Assembly (NCBI GenBank): GCA_018136815.1
Contig: CM030932.1
Span: 7,246,230 to 7,310,229 of the forward strand
Reading direction: 5' to 3'
Length of the DNA: 64,000 bases
Source of the DNA: Isochrysis galbana
Lineage: Eukaryota; Haptophyta; Isochrysidales; Isochrysidaceae
The notes under the pieces were generated by a model, which ran no database searches, was not told the DNA's origin, and saw only the letters and a list, made by a program, of their open reading frames with translations. The translations under genes and the position numbers were made by a program. This document shows positions 45,501 through 54,881 of this stretch, piece by piece (position 1 is the first letter of the stretch; every line of letters starts with the position of its first letter).

Positions 45501-48500
45501 AGATGTCCGACCACCCGAGGCACCCCACCGACAAGAGAGGCCTGGGCTACACTAGCCCCAAGCTATCACCCTGCCCCTCTACCCACGAGGACGACGCCTC
45601 TAGGCCCTATGCCACGATAGCGGCAGTCGGAGTACCCGAAGAGACGACGTCCACTTTGACGAAGAATTCACCCGAGCAACCACTCTGTCGACCAACCCTG
45701 TCCCCGTCCGACACCATCGCATACGTGACCGCGCACCGACCGGAGAGTGTCGTGGATACCCTGCCCTCAGCTTACCCAAGGCATTGTCTATATGTTCGAG
45801 ATCTAATGGTCTGCCGCTCCGGCGAGGCTACCAGCAAAGAAGGAGTCATCTTAGCCGACTCCGCCCTCACGGTCAACAGCACCCTCGCTGACACCGGAGC
45901 TGGCCCGTCGGTCGTGACCACTTCCCTCTTGTCCGGCCTACCCAACGACGCATGCGTCGAGCGGCTGCCACAAGCCGTGGTGACACCGCTTCACGGTCCG
46001 GACGGCCTACCTCTTATCACGCGAGGCAAGGCTCGAATCGTCTTCTCCGTCGGCGGATTTCTCTTTCGTCATACGTTCATGGTGATTGAAGGCAACCCGA
46101 TGCTGCTGCTCGGGAACGACTTCTTAGCCACGCACGCCGCTTCGATTCAGCTCGCCTCCGACAGCGCGGACGGCTCTATCACTCTCGGTGCTCCATCCAC
46201 GGTGGCTCCTCTTGGGGTTAATGGCAGTCCAAGCCCCGACGCCCCGCCGATCTTTCGCGTCTCGACGTCACCGATAGCGATGGTCCCTGTCAGCCTGACT
46301 TGTGCACAAGTCTGTCCGACCTCCGCGAACCCAATTACGACTGACTTCTTCCGAGGGCCGCAGGCCGCCGAAAACGACAACCAGCTAGTCTCCGAGCCTC
46401 TCTTCAACACGGCCGATGAGTTTGCCGCCAAAGCGCCGGCATCATGTGGCTCCGAGTACCTCCTATATACCCACGAACCTATCACGATCCCGGCCTATCA
46501 TCGGGCAACGTTTCACGTCCGAATTCCACTAGCTCTTCGAGAACACGAAGATTGCGCCATGCTCGTGGACCGACTACCTACGCGTGAAACGATCGATAGC
46601 TCTCCTCTCGTCATCCCTCAAGTAGAGAGGCCGAACTCCAACCACACCATCGCGATTACGGTGGTCAATACTGACCCCAAACCTCTACATCTTCCGTCGT
46701 TCCATCCTGTAGCTTCGTTACAGGTTCGATTCAAGATTCACGCTGGAACTTATCGCCGCGTCGGTGACGTTAACTCGCCGGATGTGATTGAGTCGCTCGA
46801 CGAGGACCAATGTAAGCTCCTCGAGGCAGCCAAGATCGACCCCGAGGGCCGTCTCTCGATGCCCCAACGTGAACAAGTTCGTCGTCTACTGGCCCGACGT
46901 ATCGCTGCTTTCGCAATTGACCCGACCAACCCGAATCACACTCACGTGATGGAGGTAGAGCTACCGCTCAACCCCGGAGTCGAAGCTCACCGCCACGCAC
47001 CGTCTAGAGTTGGACGAGAGGGTGAGAAGATCATAGAGGACGAAGTTTGCAAGATGGAGTCCGCGGGTATCATCAGGAAATCAAACTCGTCGTGGGCCTC
47101 TCGAGTCGTGCTGGTCACTAAGAAGGATGGCTCAGTACGTTTCTGCGTAGATTACCGCGACGTCAACTCCAAGCTTCGTCTAGAGGACAGCCCTCTTCCC
47201 CTCACGGTAGAAGCCATCGACCGATTGTCGTCCGGCCAAGGCAACCTTGATTCTCTATTCCTTTGCACCCTGGACCTGGCATCTGGTTTCTGGGGTATAC
47301 CGATCAAAGAGTCCGATAAACATATCACCGCGTTCACTACTCATCGCGGCAAGTACGAGTTCAATTACTTGCCTTTTGGTGTTCAATCCGGTCCCTCGTA
47401 TATGTGCCGCCTCATGGACGCCGTTCTCGGTGGGCTGGCATGGGAGATTTGTATGCCATACTTGGATGATGTCGGCGCCTGGTCGACAGGCGTAGGTGAC
47501 TCGCTGCAGGCCAGGGAAGAGTCGTCATTCCAACAAATGTTACACCGTCTTGATCTTGTCTTGGAACGTCTCATCTGGGCGGGCCTCACTTGCAAGATGT
47601 CGAAATGCGTTTTCTTCGCCACCTCGGCTGAATATCTCGGCCACGTTGTTTCGCGTGAGGGTCTTCGGATGGATCCCAAGAAAGTGGAAGCCGTCTCAAA
47701 AATCGACCCTACCCAAATCAACTCGATCGAAGCCGTCCGTTCTTTCCTTGGGCTGTGCTCGTACTACCGCCGTTTTATACGCCGTTTTGCGATCCGTGCA
47801 GCGCCGTTAACCGCTCTCACGCGGAAAGGGTGCGATGTCCCGGTCGAGTCGCAAACAGAAGCCTGTCGCCAGGCTATCGAAGATCTCAAGCAAGCTATCT
47901 GTGAAGAACCCGTACTCGCACCTCCTCGAGACGACCGTCCTTTCCTCGTTAAGACCGACGGTGCTAGCAAGCTCGGCATCGCCGGCGTCCTTGCTCAGAA
48001 AGACGACGAAGGGAGAGAGCGCGTTGTTGCATACTACGGTCGTAGTTTGAGTCCGGCTGAGCGCCATTGGACAGTTACTGAAATCGAACTTCTAGCAGCG
48101 CTAGAATCGATCCGAAATTGGAGGCCTTATCTTTGGGGTCGCCACTTCACCCTCGTCGTAGACCATTCAGCTTTGCGCTGGCTTCACACGATGAAAGATC
48201 AAGTCACCGGTGGTCCAGCCTCGCGCCTCATGCGATGGGTCCTAAAGCTAGCCGAATATCGATTCGACGTCGTGCACAAACCTGGAGTCACTCACTGGGA
48301 CGCCGACGGCTTGTCCCGCTTAGTTGCTCTCGAGCCCGACCACGATCCTCTCCACCACGAGGAGAGTGAGGTCCATTCTTTCGATTCTTTTGAAATTAAC
48401 GACATAGTTGCCGCCGCGGTTACTTCATCCACCCTCACTGCTCGCCGCCAACAAGCAAACGATAGGCTCGCTCGTCAAGCATCGGAATCTTCGGAGTCGA

Positions 48501-50176
48501 TTACCTCCTCGTATCTCGATGTGGGCGTGCCTCATGCCGACGAATTGCGTCAAGCGCTCTCTACCGACGAGTTCGCTAGCTCGATCATTTCTGAACTCGA
48601 GTCGATCCTTCCGAAAGCTTCCTCTTCGATCGACTCTAGCTCGTCGTCGAAGAAAAGGTCCCGATTCCTGCTTCGCGATGGCCTACTCTACTACCGCTCC
48701 TCAGAGGCGGAAGAGGCTCCTCTTCGTTTATACATTCCGGAGTCCCTTCGTGACACGTACCTCCGCGCCTACCATGACCACCTTGGTCACCCAGGTGCGA
48801 CAAGGATGACTACCCTACTTCGTTCTCGAGTTTACTGGCCTGGCCTATCCGCCTCTGTATCGGAGTACGTTCGAGAGTGCCATGAATGCACTCTTGGCAA
48901 ACCGTTACCGCGACCGCTCGCCCATCCATCCGGTCTTTCTATCGGATCCTATCCTTTCGACGTCGTCTATTGCGATATTCTTTCGATGGCTCCCACCCAC
49001 GATTTCGTATCCGGCCGCTCCGGTTTTGATAAGCTGATTGTTTTCGTCGATTCTCTCTCTCGTTGGATTGAAGCTGAGCCTTGCAACGGTAACCCCTCGT
49101 CCGCAAAATGTCTGGACGTCTTCATGCGTCTCATCGTATCTCGTTATGGAGTCCCTCGCCAACTTCGAACCGACGCCGGCTCGAATCTTTGCTCTCGGTT
49201 AGTGGACCTAATTCTCAAAGCGACTGGCACGGACTTGAGCACTACTGAAGCCTATCGCCACGAAGGCGTAGGGCTAGTGGAAAGAGCTCAACAAACTCTC
49301 CTCACGATGACTCGAGTCTCCAATGAAGGCGGCGCCCATTGGGTCGACCACCTTCCGTTTCTTCTCATGTCTATGCGAGCGACCGCCGGTCGCGTCGTAC
49401 CCAAGTCACCCGCGGCTATCTTGTTTGGTCGGGAGCTTCGTCTTCCTGCTCAACTTGCTGACCCTGCTCCTGTCCTGGAGTTGCTTCCAACTAGGCCTCC
49501 GTCCGATGCCGTCACTTACGCTACCGAGCTCAATAAGAAGCTTCTCGAGTCGTGGCGTTCCGCCCTCGAAAGTACTCAAGAAGCTCAACGCGAATCGATG
49601 CGCTCCGCCTCTCAAAAGTCTAAACTCGGTGTCACCTTCAAACCAGGAGACAGAGTTTGTCGTCGAATCCCTGGCCACGCCAACAAACTTCAATATCTCT
49701 ACTCCGGTCCCTACCGAGTAGAAGAAGCAATCTCGGCCACTCGCTACCGTCTACGCGACCTCGAAAATCGTCAAGTCAAGGACGAAGTTCACATCTCCAA
49801 CCTCCGTCCGTACTTCACCGTCACCGATTCGTCTCCGCTCACCGACGATGAGTACTTGGTTGAAGAGTTGCTCGATCGCAAGGGCGATGGAGTTTCATTC
49901 AAGTATCTCGTCAAATGGCGCGGCTATCCTCGTTCTGAAGCTACTTGGGAGTCTCGAATTGAGTTGCTTCGGCGTTGTGCTGATCTAGTTGAGTCGTACG
50001 ACACCACTTTCGACCGCCGTCCGGTTCAACCCCAAGCTCACTCCGCTGTAGACTCCTCTTCAAGTCCAAGCTCAAGTTCCCAATCCAATCAAGTTATTCC
50101 ACGTCGAATTCAAGAGACAAGTCGTACTCCTCCTGATCTGCCTTCGAGTCGTACTCGTTCTCGTTCACGTTCGTAG
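42545..50176 (+). CDS. Ty3 polyprotein: methyltransferase-like domain, protease, RT, RNase H, integrase, chromodomain
   Basis: Uninterrupted 2,543-residue frame; the same frame is open upstream to 41975, so the Met is not necessarily the start. Residues 1 to about 550 are Ser/Pro/Glu-rich with ESESE repeats. Residues about 560-775 are methyltransferase-like: RVLVVGETSGVV (581 on), AHPPCTYL (Cys 640), AVENPRM (682-684) and SRTYVGVAGAMAIHW. Protease: LADTGAG, Asp 1116. RT from about 1505 with YLDD at 1639-1642. RNase H: KTDGAS, Asp 1805. Integrase: zinc-binding His at 2077 (HDHLGHPG) with CHEC; catalytic Asp 2144, Asp 2210 and Glu 2246, giving exact D-35-E spacing. Chromodomain at 2437-2490 (EYLVEELLDRKGDG, YLVKWRGYP). 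All visible catalytic residues are present. The chromodomain would steer integration to modified histones. The methyltransferase-like insert is unusual for this clade and its activity is unproven. Confidence 0.96.
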   Translation: METQFPGSSPLSFESESEPVLSKPRSEPSESESESEFTTSPSPTTRSTAGLTELQPPTEPPTTTPSGGVFTFGPPRPESESFGISGHVQNSNHTRAPFHEPPRIESKHKLTPEPSATATVSLSEPPFRVSPQPACHSSKLHAAEPIPSVSVPSPSPIAQDSASRARVIKPVTESEFTAAPSQPVLATMPLSSSQASASSSSTVATAGGFTFGPAPSVPISKVSPVFGVQHARNNESESEYKSTSPRSPRSTTGVPTPPHQPRAMEELAQPSPSPSQVAESSEFESESTVISAVHPPASPSQVLRRMLRIAKPLRPPPTPAAAAEPQPWPQPSPQPASTTATSLLSPAPTPPTTDCNEVDAWPDSSSDVTMERDHNSLARRGTTASQTELLRPLSQYNRVSKQCPSRLSSVVSQPRRPSPQSDTPPLRAWSSIPSSEPVSTSSISESSFIRPTSPRPPVAASKHSLPLDTTANAIMRVAAINASAIQSFDSSQNNSDVGTRDDTPSPALHALASLRARASGSAVVLPRHLTEAAQELRRPRNGTLASPAAALPKHFDELCAELTKMNQRVQDGLTSGCHAPRVLVVGETSGVVSSMFLLAGADVATCDLYPSEIDYVPHFQGDALHVQNLGWDLVIAHPPCTYLSAVSSQWLSQEPGRRAALESAARVFKSMASATAPFVAVENPRMHAEARRLVGGLTPTQVVQPWEHGTGHQKATGLYLTKGLPPLQPTCVVDGRESAMANLSPSPHRGALRSRTYVGVAGAMAIHWMPVLLRYLSQQGDQASTKKLSALELLACARRSLLDRPSLSSTEATAYEPWSALHRYERGRESSEVSSDPVVSRPATPETNNHEDQKETHDNYDNDTPLYASESTLHDPFSPWTAPPPARASSPRPTTPTTLRKRRQQWQSFGVNGDPKWSNVTLETADEIRAQALAGRGADEESDLAAAVRAPIEFVEAKGIRAEELASLVRRPKTEAQARLEKDWEKMSDHPRHPTDKRGLGYTSPKLSPCPSTHEDDASRPYATIAAVGVPEETTSTLTKNSPEQPLCRPTLSPSDTIAYVTAHRPESVVDTLPSAYPRHCLYVRDLMVCRSGEATSKEGVILADSALTVNSTLADTGAGPSVVTTSLLSGLPNDACVERLPQAVVTPLHGPDGLPLITRGKARIVFSVGGFLFRHTFMVIEGNPMLLLGNDFLATHAASIQLASDSADGSITLGAPSTVAPLGVNGSPSPDAPPIFRVSTSPIAMVPVSLTCAQVCPTSANPITTDFFRGPQAAENDNQLVSEPLFNTADEFAAKAPASCGSEYLLYTHEPITIPAYHRATFHVRIPLALREHEDCAMLVDRLPTRETIDSSPLVIPQVERPNSNHTIAITVVNTDPKPLHLPSFHPVASLQVRFKIHAGTYRRVGDVNSPDVIESLDEDQCKLLEAAKIDPEGRLSMPQREQVRRLLARRIAAFAIDPTNPNHTHVMEVELPLNPGVEAHRHAPSRVGREGEKIIEDEVCKMESAGIIRKSNSSWASRVVLVTKKDGSVRFCVDYRDVNSKLRLEDSPLPLTVEAIDRLSSGQGNLDSLFLCTLDLASGFWGIPIKESDKHITAFTTHRGKYEFNYLPFGVQSGPSYMCRLMDAVLGGLAWEICMPYLDDVGAWSTGVGDSLQAREESSFQQMLHRLDLVLERLIWAGLTCKMSKCVFFATSAEYLGHVVSREGLRMDPKKVEAVSKIDPTQINSIEAVRSFLGLCSYYRRFIRRFAIRAAPLTALTRKGCDVPVESQTEACRQAIEDLKQAICEEPVLAPPRDDRPFLVKTDGASKLGIAGVLAQKDDEGRERVVAYYGRSLSPAERHWTVTEIELLAALESIRNWRPYLWGRHFTLVVDHSALRWLHTMKDQVTGGPASRLMRWVLKLAEYRFDVVHKPGVTHWDADGLSRLVALEPDHDPLHHEESEVHSFDSFEINDIVAAAVTSSTLTARRQQANDRLARQASESSESITSSYLDVGVPHADELRQALSTDEFASSIISELESILPKASSSIDSSSSSKKRSRFLLRDGLLYYRSSEAEEAPLRLYIPESLRDTYLRAYHDHLGHPGATRMTTLLRSRVYWPGLSASVSEYVRECHECTLGKPLPRPLAHPSGLSIGSYPFDVVYCDILSMAPTHDFVSGRSGFDKLIVFVDSLSRWIEAEPCNGNPSSAKCLDVFMRLIVSRYGVPRQLRTDAGSNLCSRLVDLILKATGTDLSTTEAYRHEGVGLVERAQQTLLTMTRVSNEGGAHWVDHLPFLLMSMRATAGRVVPKSPAAILFGRELRLPAQLADPAPVLELLPTRPPSDAVTYATELNKKLLESWRSALESTQEAQRESMRSASQKSKLGVTFKPGDRVCRRIPGHANKLQYLYSGPYRVEEAISATRYRLRDLENRQVKDEVHISNLRPYFTVTDSSPLTDDEYLVEELLDRKGDGVSFKYLVKWRGYPRSEATWESRIELLRRCADLVESYDTTFDRRPVQPQAHSAVDSSSSPSSSSQSNQVIPRRIQETSRTPPDLPSSRTRSRSRS

Positions 50177-50422
50177 CGCTAAGTCGACCGGAAGTGGATG
50201 ATTAGCGTCGCGTCAGCGCCTGACCCAGCGCAACTGCCCGAGCAAAACTCCTGTAAAAGGGAGAACGTGGTAGGACGTGACGTACGAAATCGGGGGCCGC
50301 CGCGCTAAGCTGCCGATTTTGTGCTCGCTTTGGATCCATGGGTTAATCCTCCTCCTCTAGGTCTCTCGTCTCGTATGGTCAAATGAACTCTTTTGGCTCG
50401 ACATCGGGAGACGTCTCGATTT

Positions 50423-50433
50423 AAGTCGGGGGG
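50423..50433 (+). other. Polypurine tract of the Ty3 element
   Basis: AAGTCGGGGGG directly precedes the LTR start TGTTGTA, the expected position for the plus-strand primer of reverse transcription. Confidence 0.8.
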
Positions 50434-51608
50434 TGTTGTATTCCTGCCCATCTGAAGGCTGTAGGCATGAATATTCGTGTAAGGTACGCGCTCACAATTA
50501 CAATTGAACAGTTCCCCGTGTTGCCACTGACGCACAAGACACACAGATTCGGATTCCCCATGGTCTCAAGTCCAGGTTTGCCGATTTTGATCTCGAAATT
50601 TGCGATTCGAATTTTGTTTTTGCTGTTACTATAATTGTTGGCTCGTTTAAGGTAATAAACCGGCATGACTTCGACTTCTCGTTCTGCAGTCGCTCTGCGA
50701 GACTCTCTCTCTCTCTCTCCGTCCGCCTCTCCTCGGCCGACGGTAGGAAGATTCGTCCAAAACATTCTCCGGTCCCAAGATATCTCGTGGGGGGTCTCTC
50801 CGCGCTCCGCGAGGGAAAGGACGCGATCTCGCTCCGAGATCGGCCTCGCGCCCTCCCACGCTGCCCCGCCGTGCCCTCGGTCCCTCGCCCCCCCCCGCGG
50901 CAGGTTCTTTCCCTCGGCGTGCCATCCGTCGCTTCCGGCCGTTATATTATCCCCCCCCGCGCGAGGTTCTTCTCCTCCGTGCGCGGTTCGTTTCCTCCGG
51001 CCGTCGTTCGTTCCCCCCCCGCGCGCGTTATTCCCCCCCTTCGCTTCGATTCCTCTCGCGATTCCTTCGATGATTGCCTTCATCTCGTCCGTTCTTCTTC
51101 GCGATTCTCGCGGAGGGGGCACCGACGTTTAACGTTAGTTTCGCCGTGGTTTCGGTAAAAGAAAGGTAGAACGAATGGCACGCGCCTCGCGTCTCGCGTC
51201 TTGTTTCGTCGCCCTTTGCTCGTCTCTTGTCTAGAAGGTCTCTCCGCACATCGCCTTCTTCCCCCGCGCGAGTTTGGATCTCTCCTCGACCCTCCGCGTT
51301 GGCTTAAGCGGACGAGTTTCGCTTTAACGATAGTCCGAACCCTTCGTTTGCGTAGTTATGCGCTCTCGTTCCGTATTTCTTCGCGCATGGCGATCGATCG
51401 CGACCTCAGCCTTCGCCGCGCGGGAGGGGTTTGTTTATCGAATGATTCCGGAGTGTTTACGTTAGTTTTCTGAGCCCAAGGACTTTGGTTTTTGGGTTTC
51501 TAGTGAGTGTTTTTGTAGCAACTTCGTCGAGTCCCTCCGTGTTCCCAAGCGAGTCCCCCCCGAGTTCCCGAGTCTATACCCCGAGTCAACGAGTCAATAC
51601 AAGTCAAG
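50434..51608 (+). repeat. 3' LTR of the Ty3 element (right end estimated)
   Basis: Begins TGTTGTATTCCTGCCC. Bases 50434-50795 match the inverted copy at 7219-7600. Contains AATAAA near 50653 and a short CT repeat near 50702. The remaining 50796-51607 is C/T-rich with no gene and ends CAATACAAGTCAAGCA, taken as the LTR terminus; without the 5' LTR this cannot be confirmed. Confidence 0.65.
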
Positions 51609-52189
51609 CACGCGCCTGAGCCACCCCCAGTCGCCTGCCACCACCTCCCACAAGCCTCCTTCCGCACTTCCGCGCCCACCGTGCTCCGTCCCGGTAGCAA
51701 GCACTCTTCTGCGTGGCAAGAAGGGCAAGGGAAATTGAGGCGCAGCCACGCAGCCAACACCTGTGAGTTGACCACGTAGGCTCGATCTTCAGCTCGGCGC
51801 GGAGGGTCAGGAGGAGGAGGCTCGGGTGGGGGAGGAGGAAGCTGCAGCTTGCGCTTGGGCGCCTTCTTGAGGGCACCCCCGCCGCCCGGCGAGCCAAAGT
51901 CTAGGGGTGGCGGCAGACTCCTTCTCCTCTCCTGCCTGTTGAGCACCACCTTAGGGGATAGGGCATTCCACACCCAGCGCGCAGCACGCCTCATCACACC
52001 GCCGCTCTCGCCTGCGCCAACCTCAGATGTCACAGCCTCTTGCGCTGAACTCCCCGAGGGCGACTGTGCCGTCAGTGCAGGGCAAGTGACCTGGGTTGCC
52101 TGCGGCATTGAAGCCTCCGCCTCTCCCCTTCCCTGCTGACCGCCACCCTCGCAGTGGGGGGGCTCCCAGGGGGGGTCCTCTGCGCTCAT
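51608..52189 (-). CDS. Hypothetical zinc-ribbon-like protein, truncated by the LTR
   Basis: Starts MSAEDPPWEPPHCEGG and contains VMRRAARWVWNALSPKVV, a Pro/Lys-rich linker (KKAPKRKLQLPPPPPEPP), then NSQVLAAWLRLNFPCPSCHA and RKEACGRWW, with a CPSC pair and later Cys residues suggesting a metal-binding ribbon. I do not recognise the family; similar composition is common in transposon-encoded or DNA-binding proteins. After about 51608 the frame runs into LTR sequence (LTCIDSLTRGID), so the original C-terminus was probably displaced by the Ty3 insertion. No continuation is visible on the far side of the element. Confidence 0.5.
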
Positions 52190-53185
52190 TGGACACGCTG
52201 CCGCGAACCTCCCGATGCAGTTTATACCGGGGTGGGCCCGCTCATCCGCGGACCACCTTAAGAAGTTAATTACTAAATGGAGGGCGTTTGAAAAACAGTG
52301 AAAAACACTGTTTTTGGCCTCCGAAAAAAAACACGGTTCCTGTGTTTCACAGCTAGGGCGATGTGCCTAAGGGGGAGATACGAAGAGGTCGTAAATTAAA
52401 CCTGATTGCCCCCCGAAGCAGATAAAGAACCGCAGGGGAGATAGCAAATTAAACCTATCTGCGAGGCGCCTGGGAGGAAGAAAGGTGGGGAAACTTCCCT
52501 TCTCTTTCGAGAGAAAGAGAGAGGGCGCTCCACAACCCACGATCCCATGCATCCAAGCGAAGCTTTTGACCGAGAACGAGAGAAAGCAGAGAATTAGAAC
52601 GATGAATACCGAATGACGAAGAGAAGCCTAACGAGCGTCGATTCGCGAATGCGACATAGGGGAGGCCTGAGGACTGAGGACGGACACGCCGCGGCGCTCC
52701 ACGCCGTTGTGCTCGAAAAGGTGAAAAACTCGCTAGAGCTAGAGCGCACAGAGCACACCAGAGCGCTTCTGACGAGGCCACCCTAGATGGTAGATGGGAA
52801 ACACGATGCTGGAGCTTCAAATATGGCCAAAGACCACATACGGATTTTACTTGGCCTCCGGCCAAATACGGTAAACACGTATTTCCAATCTAGGAAGAGG
52901 AAGGCCACGCCACCGGGGTTACAACTAATCTTCGCCCGGTGGCCGGTGGGTGTGGCGGCCTTGGCAGCTTGGCAGGCGGTGGCGGGAAGGAATGGTCCCG
53001 GCCGCGGGGGGCGGTGGCGGGAGGGCGCGGCGGCGCGCGGAGCCCCTTTCGCCTTTCGGCTTTCGGCAGAGTGTCGCGCGCTGGAAGTGGAAGAAGGCGC
53101 CCCCCCCCAAAAAAAAACTCCCGCGAAATCACGAGGCTATTCTTGTTCGCGCTCGCCCGCGACCGCAAGACCCCGAGGGGAACTC

Positions 53186-53188
<3 letters not shown>
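52190..53188. other. Intergenic with one arm of a long-range inverted repeat
   Basis: 52423-52545 (GGCGCCTGGGAGGAAGAAAG, GGGAAACTTCCCTTCTC, GAGGGCGCTCCACAACCC) is repeated inverted at 63276-63390. A possible TATA-like TTTATACC lies near 52221, upstream of the 52189 ORF. No other coding signal. Confidence 0.6.
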
Positions 53189-53247
<59 letters not shown>

Positions 53248-53281
53248 CAGGGAGAGGGGGGGGGGGGGGGGGGGGGGGGGG
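53189..53281. repeat. (GA)n followed by a G run
   Basis: GA repeat from about 53189 to 53245, then about 26 G from 53256 to 53281. Lies about 330 bases upstream of the next gene. CT-rich sequence occupies 53440-53600 directly before its ATG. Confidence 0.95.
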
Positions 53282-53615
53282 TAGAGAGAGAGAGGTAAAT
53301 CTACACTTTATCCCCTTCCCCACTTCTTCCTCTCCCAGGGAAGCGCAGGAAAAACCTGAAAATAGGAGTACACCCCCAAACCGACCCGGCCATTTCTAAG
53401 ATGTGGACTTTCAAGGGGACGGCCGTCTTTTCTCCCGTCCCCCCCCCCCCCCCCCACTCTCTCTCTTCTCTCTCCCTCTCCCGCATGAGCATCTCTCCCG
53501 ATCTCTCTCTTTCCTTCTTTTCGTCCTGTACCACTGTCTCTCACCAATTTTCTGGTGCTCTCCTCTCTCCTCTCTTCCCTCTCTCTCTCCACCTAGCGAG
53601 GACCCCACTTCCCCC

Positions 53616-54881
53616 ATGCCTTCTCTCTTCCTCCTGCTCCCGCTCCTCCCCATCGGTGCCCTGCGCTCGACGCCTGCGCCGCGGGCAACGCTCACAGTCC
53701 CTCTCGCTCCCTCGCCTGCCCTCGCGCCGCTCGACGTGCTCGAAGCCCAGCTGGCTCTGCTCCAGAGCCCCACTGACGAGAACCTCAATGCCGCGTGGGG
53801 CTTCTTCTCGCCCTATGGGCCCGTACACGAGGTGTGTGCGCGAGTTCCGGGGCGTCTGTGATTCCCTAGAGCCGCATGTGAGGTATGGAATTCTTCTCAC
53901 CCACCTATATGCCGCCAAAATCCACTGGGAGCCTGTGTGGGCAGAGAAGCACCTCAATACTATCAAGTGCCTCTTCTCGTCCTACGGACTTGTCCACAAC
54001 ATATATCGAGTTGGGTGAGACTACATGGGACGCCTGGAACCTGGCATCAGTCTCACATGGCGCAACATGCCGCCGAAATCTCACGAGAGTAGTCGATCAC
54101 TTCAACACTGTGAGGGGCCGTCGTCTCGCCTTTCGAGCCATTCCACAAAGTGTGCACCGGGCATTAGGGATCCCAGGGAGCGTCTGGTAATGTGCGAGCT
54201 GCTCACAAGCCCTCACACACTGTCAGATGCCATCATTTATTCTCCCGCACCTCTAGCTCAGGTTCACGCGTCCTCTGCTGGCTCGTTGGCGCGCTTCAAG
54301 TGGACAATTCGGCGCGAACCACGTTGGCGGCACATTGGCGGCCGACCAATGGCCGCGCTCTACCAGCTGTATCGGTGAGCAGCGGTCCGATGCGCGCCCT
54401 GTTATTGGCAACGGCGGCCTAGCGCTCCTGTTTAAGACCCAAATCACCTCAGCCCTGGACGCCGTTGTTCGTAGATGGGAGGTGCTCTCGCAAATGGCCT
54501 TCGGCGACTCCAAGTTTGTGGCACGGGTGAAAGTGTTCCCATTCTTTCCTGATGCGCCGACGTGCGAATCTGAGGCGGTGAGCGCGTTCTGCCGGGCTAA
54601 TGCAGCAGAGCCTGCTGCAAACCCTTCACGCAGCGCGAGTGCCTTCAGCTCCGAGACACGCTTCACTGGCGCGTCCGTGCGTTTTGTCGGAGGCGCACTA
54701 TGCTCACGCCTGGTAGGCGCGAGCACTCACCCGCCCTCATTGTTGGGCACAGACCTTCACGTGGACGCTTTCTCGGTTGTGCGATGCCTCTGGCCTCGAC
54801 CGCTACGGCGAGCTTGAGAGCTGCTGGATGGTGCACGATGTCACCGCGGATTTTGAAGGCTGGGTCGTCCACAACCCGTGA
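53616..54881 (+). CDS. Small predicted plastid-type protein, DUF4864/NTF2-like fold suspected
   Basis: Four exons read by eye: 53616-53831, 54151-54374, 54475-54577 and 54753-54881, giving 223 residues. The last three boundaries are well supported by phase and strong donors (GTGAGC twice); the first acceptor (54151) is less certain. The N-terminus MPSLFLLLPLLPIGALRS is a signal peptide, as expected for import into a secondary plastid. Then LDVLEAQLALLQSPTDENL and AAWGFFSPYGPVHE; later WEVLSQMAFGDSKFVARVKV and, across the last junction, TFTWTLSRLCDASG and ELESCWMVHDVTADFEG. The alternation of one long helix and curved strands ending in a C-W-M-V-H-D-V motif is what I know from small uncharacterised algal and plant plastid proteins. 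Function unknown. Intron 1 holds a degraded duplicate (53950-54019) of the exon 1 end. Confidence 0.65.

Larger units (their letters stand above)
39301..51608 (+). mobile_element. Ty3/chromovirus LTR retrotransposon carrying a methyltransferase-like domain
   Basis: From the gap: a leader, a frame-broken gag (39376-41916), a long pol frame (42545-50176), a polypurine tract (50423-50433) and a 3' LTR starting TGTTGTA at 50434. The 5' LTR is not visible. The right end at 51608 is my estimate (the last CA before unrelated minus-strand coding sequence begins); homology with the inverted LTR copy at 7219-7600 covers only its first about 360 bases. The presence of RT, RNase H, integrase and chromodomain in that order places it in the chromovirus clade of Ty3. 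Confidence 0.93.
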
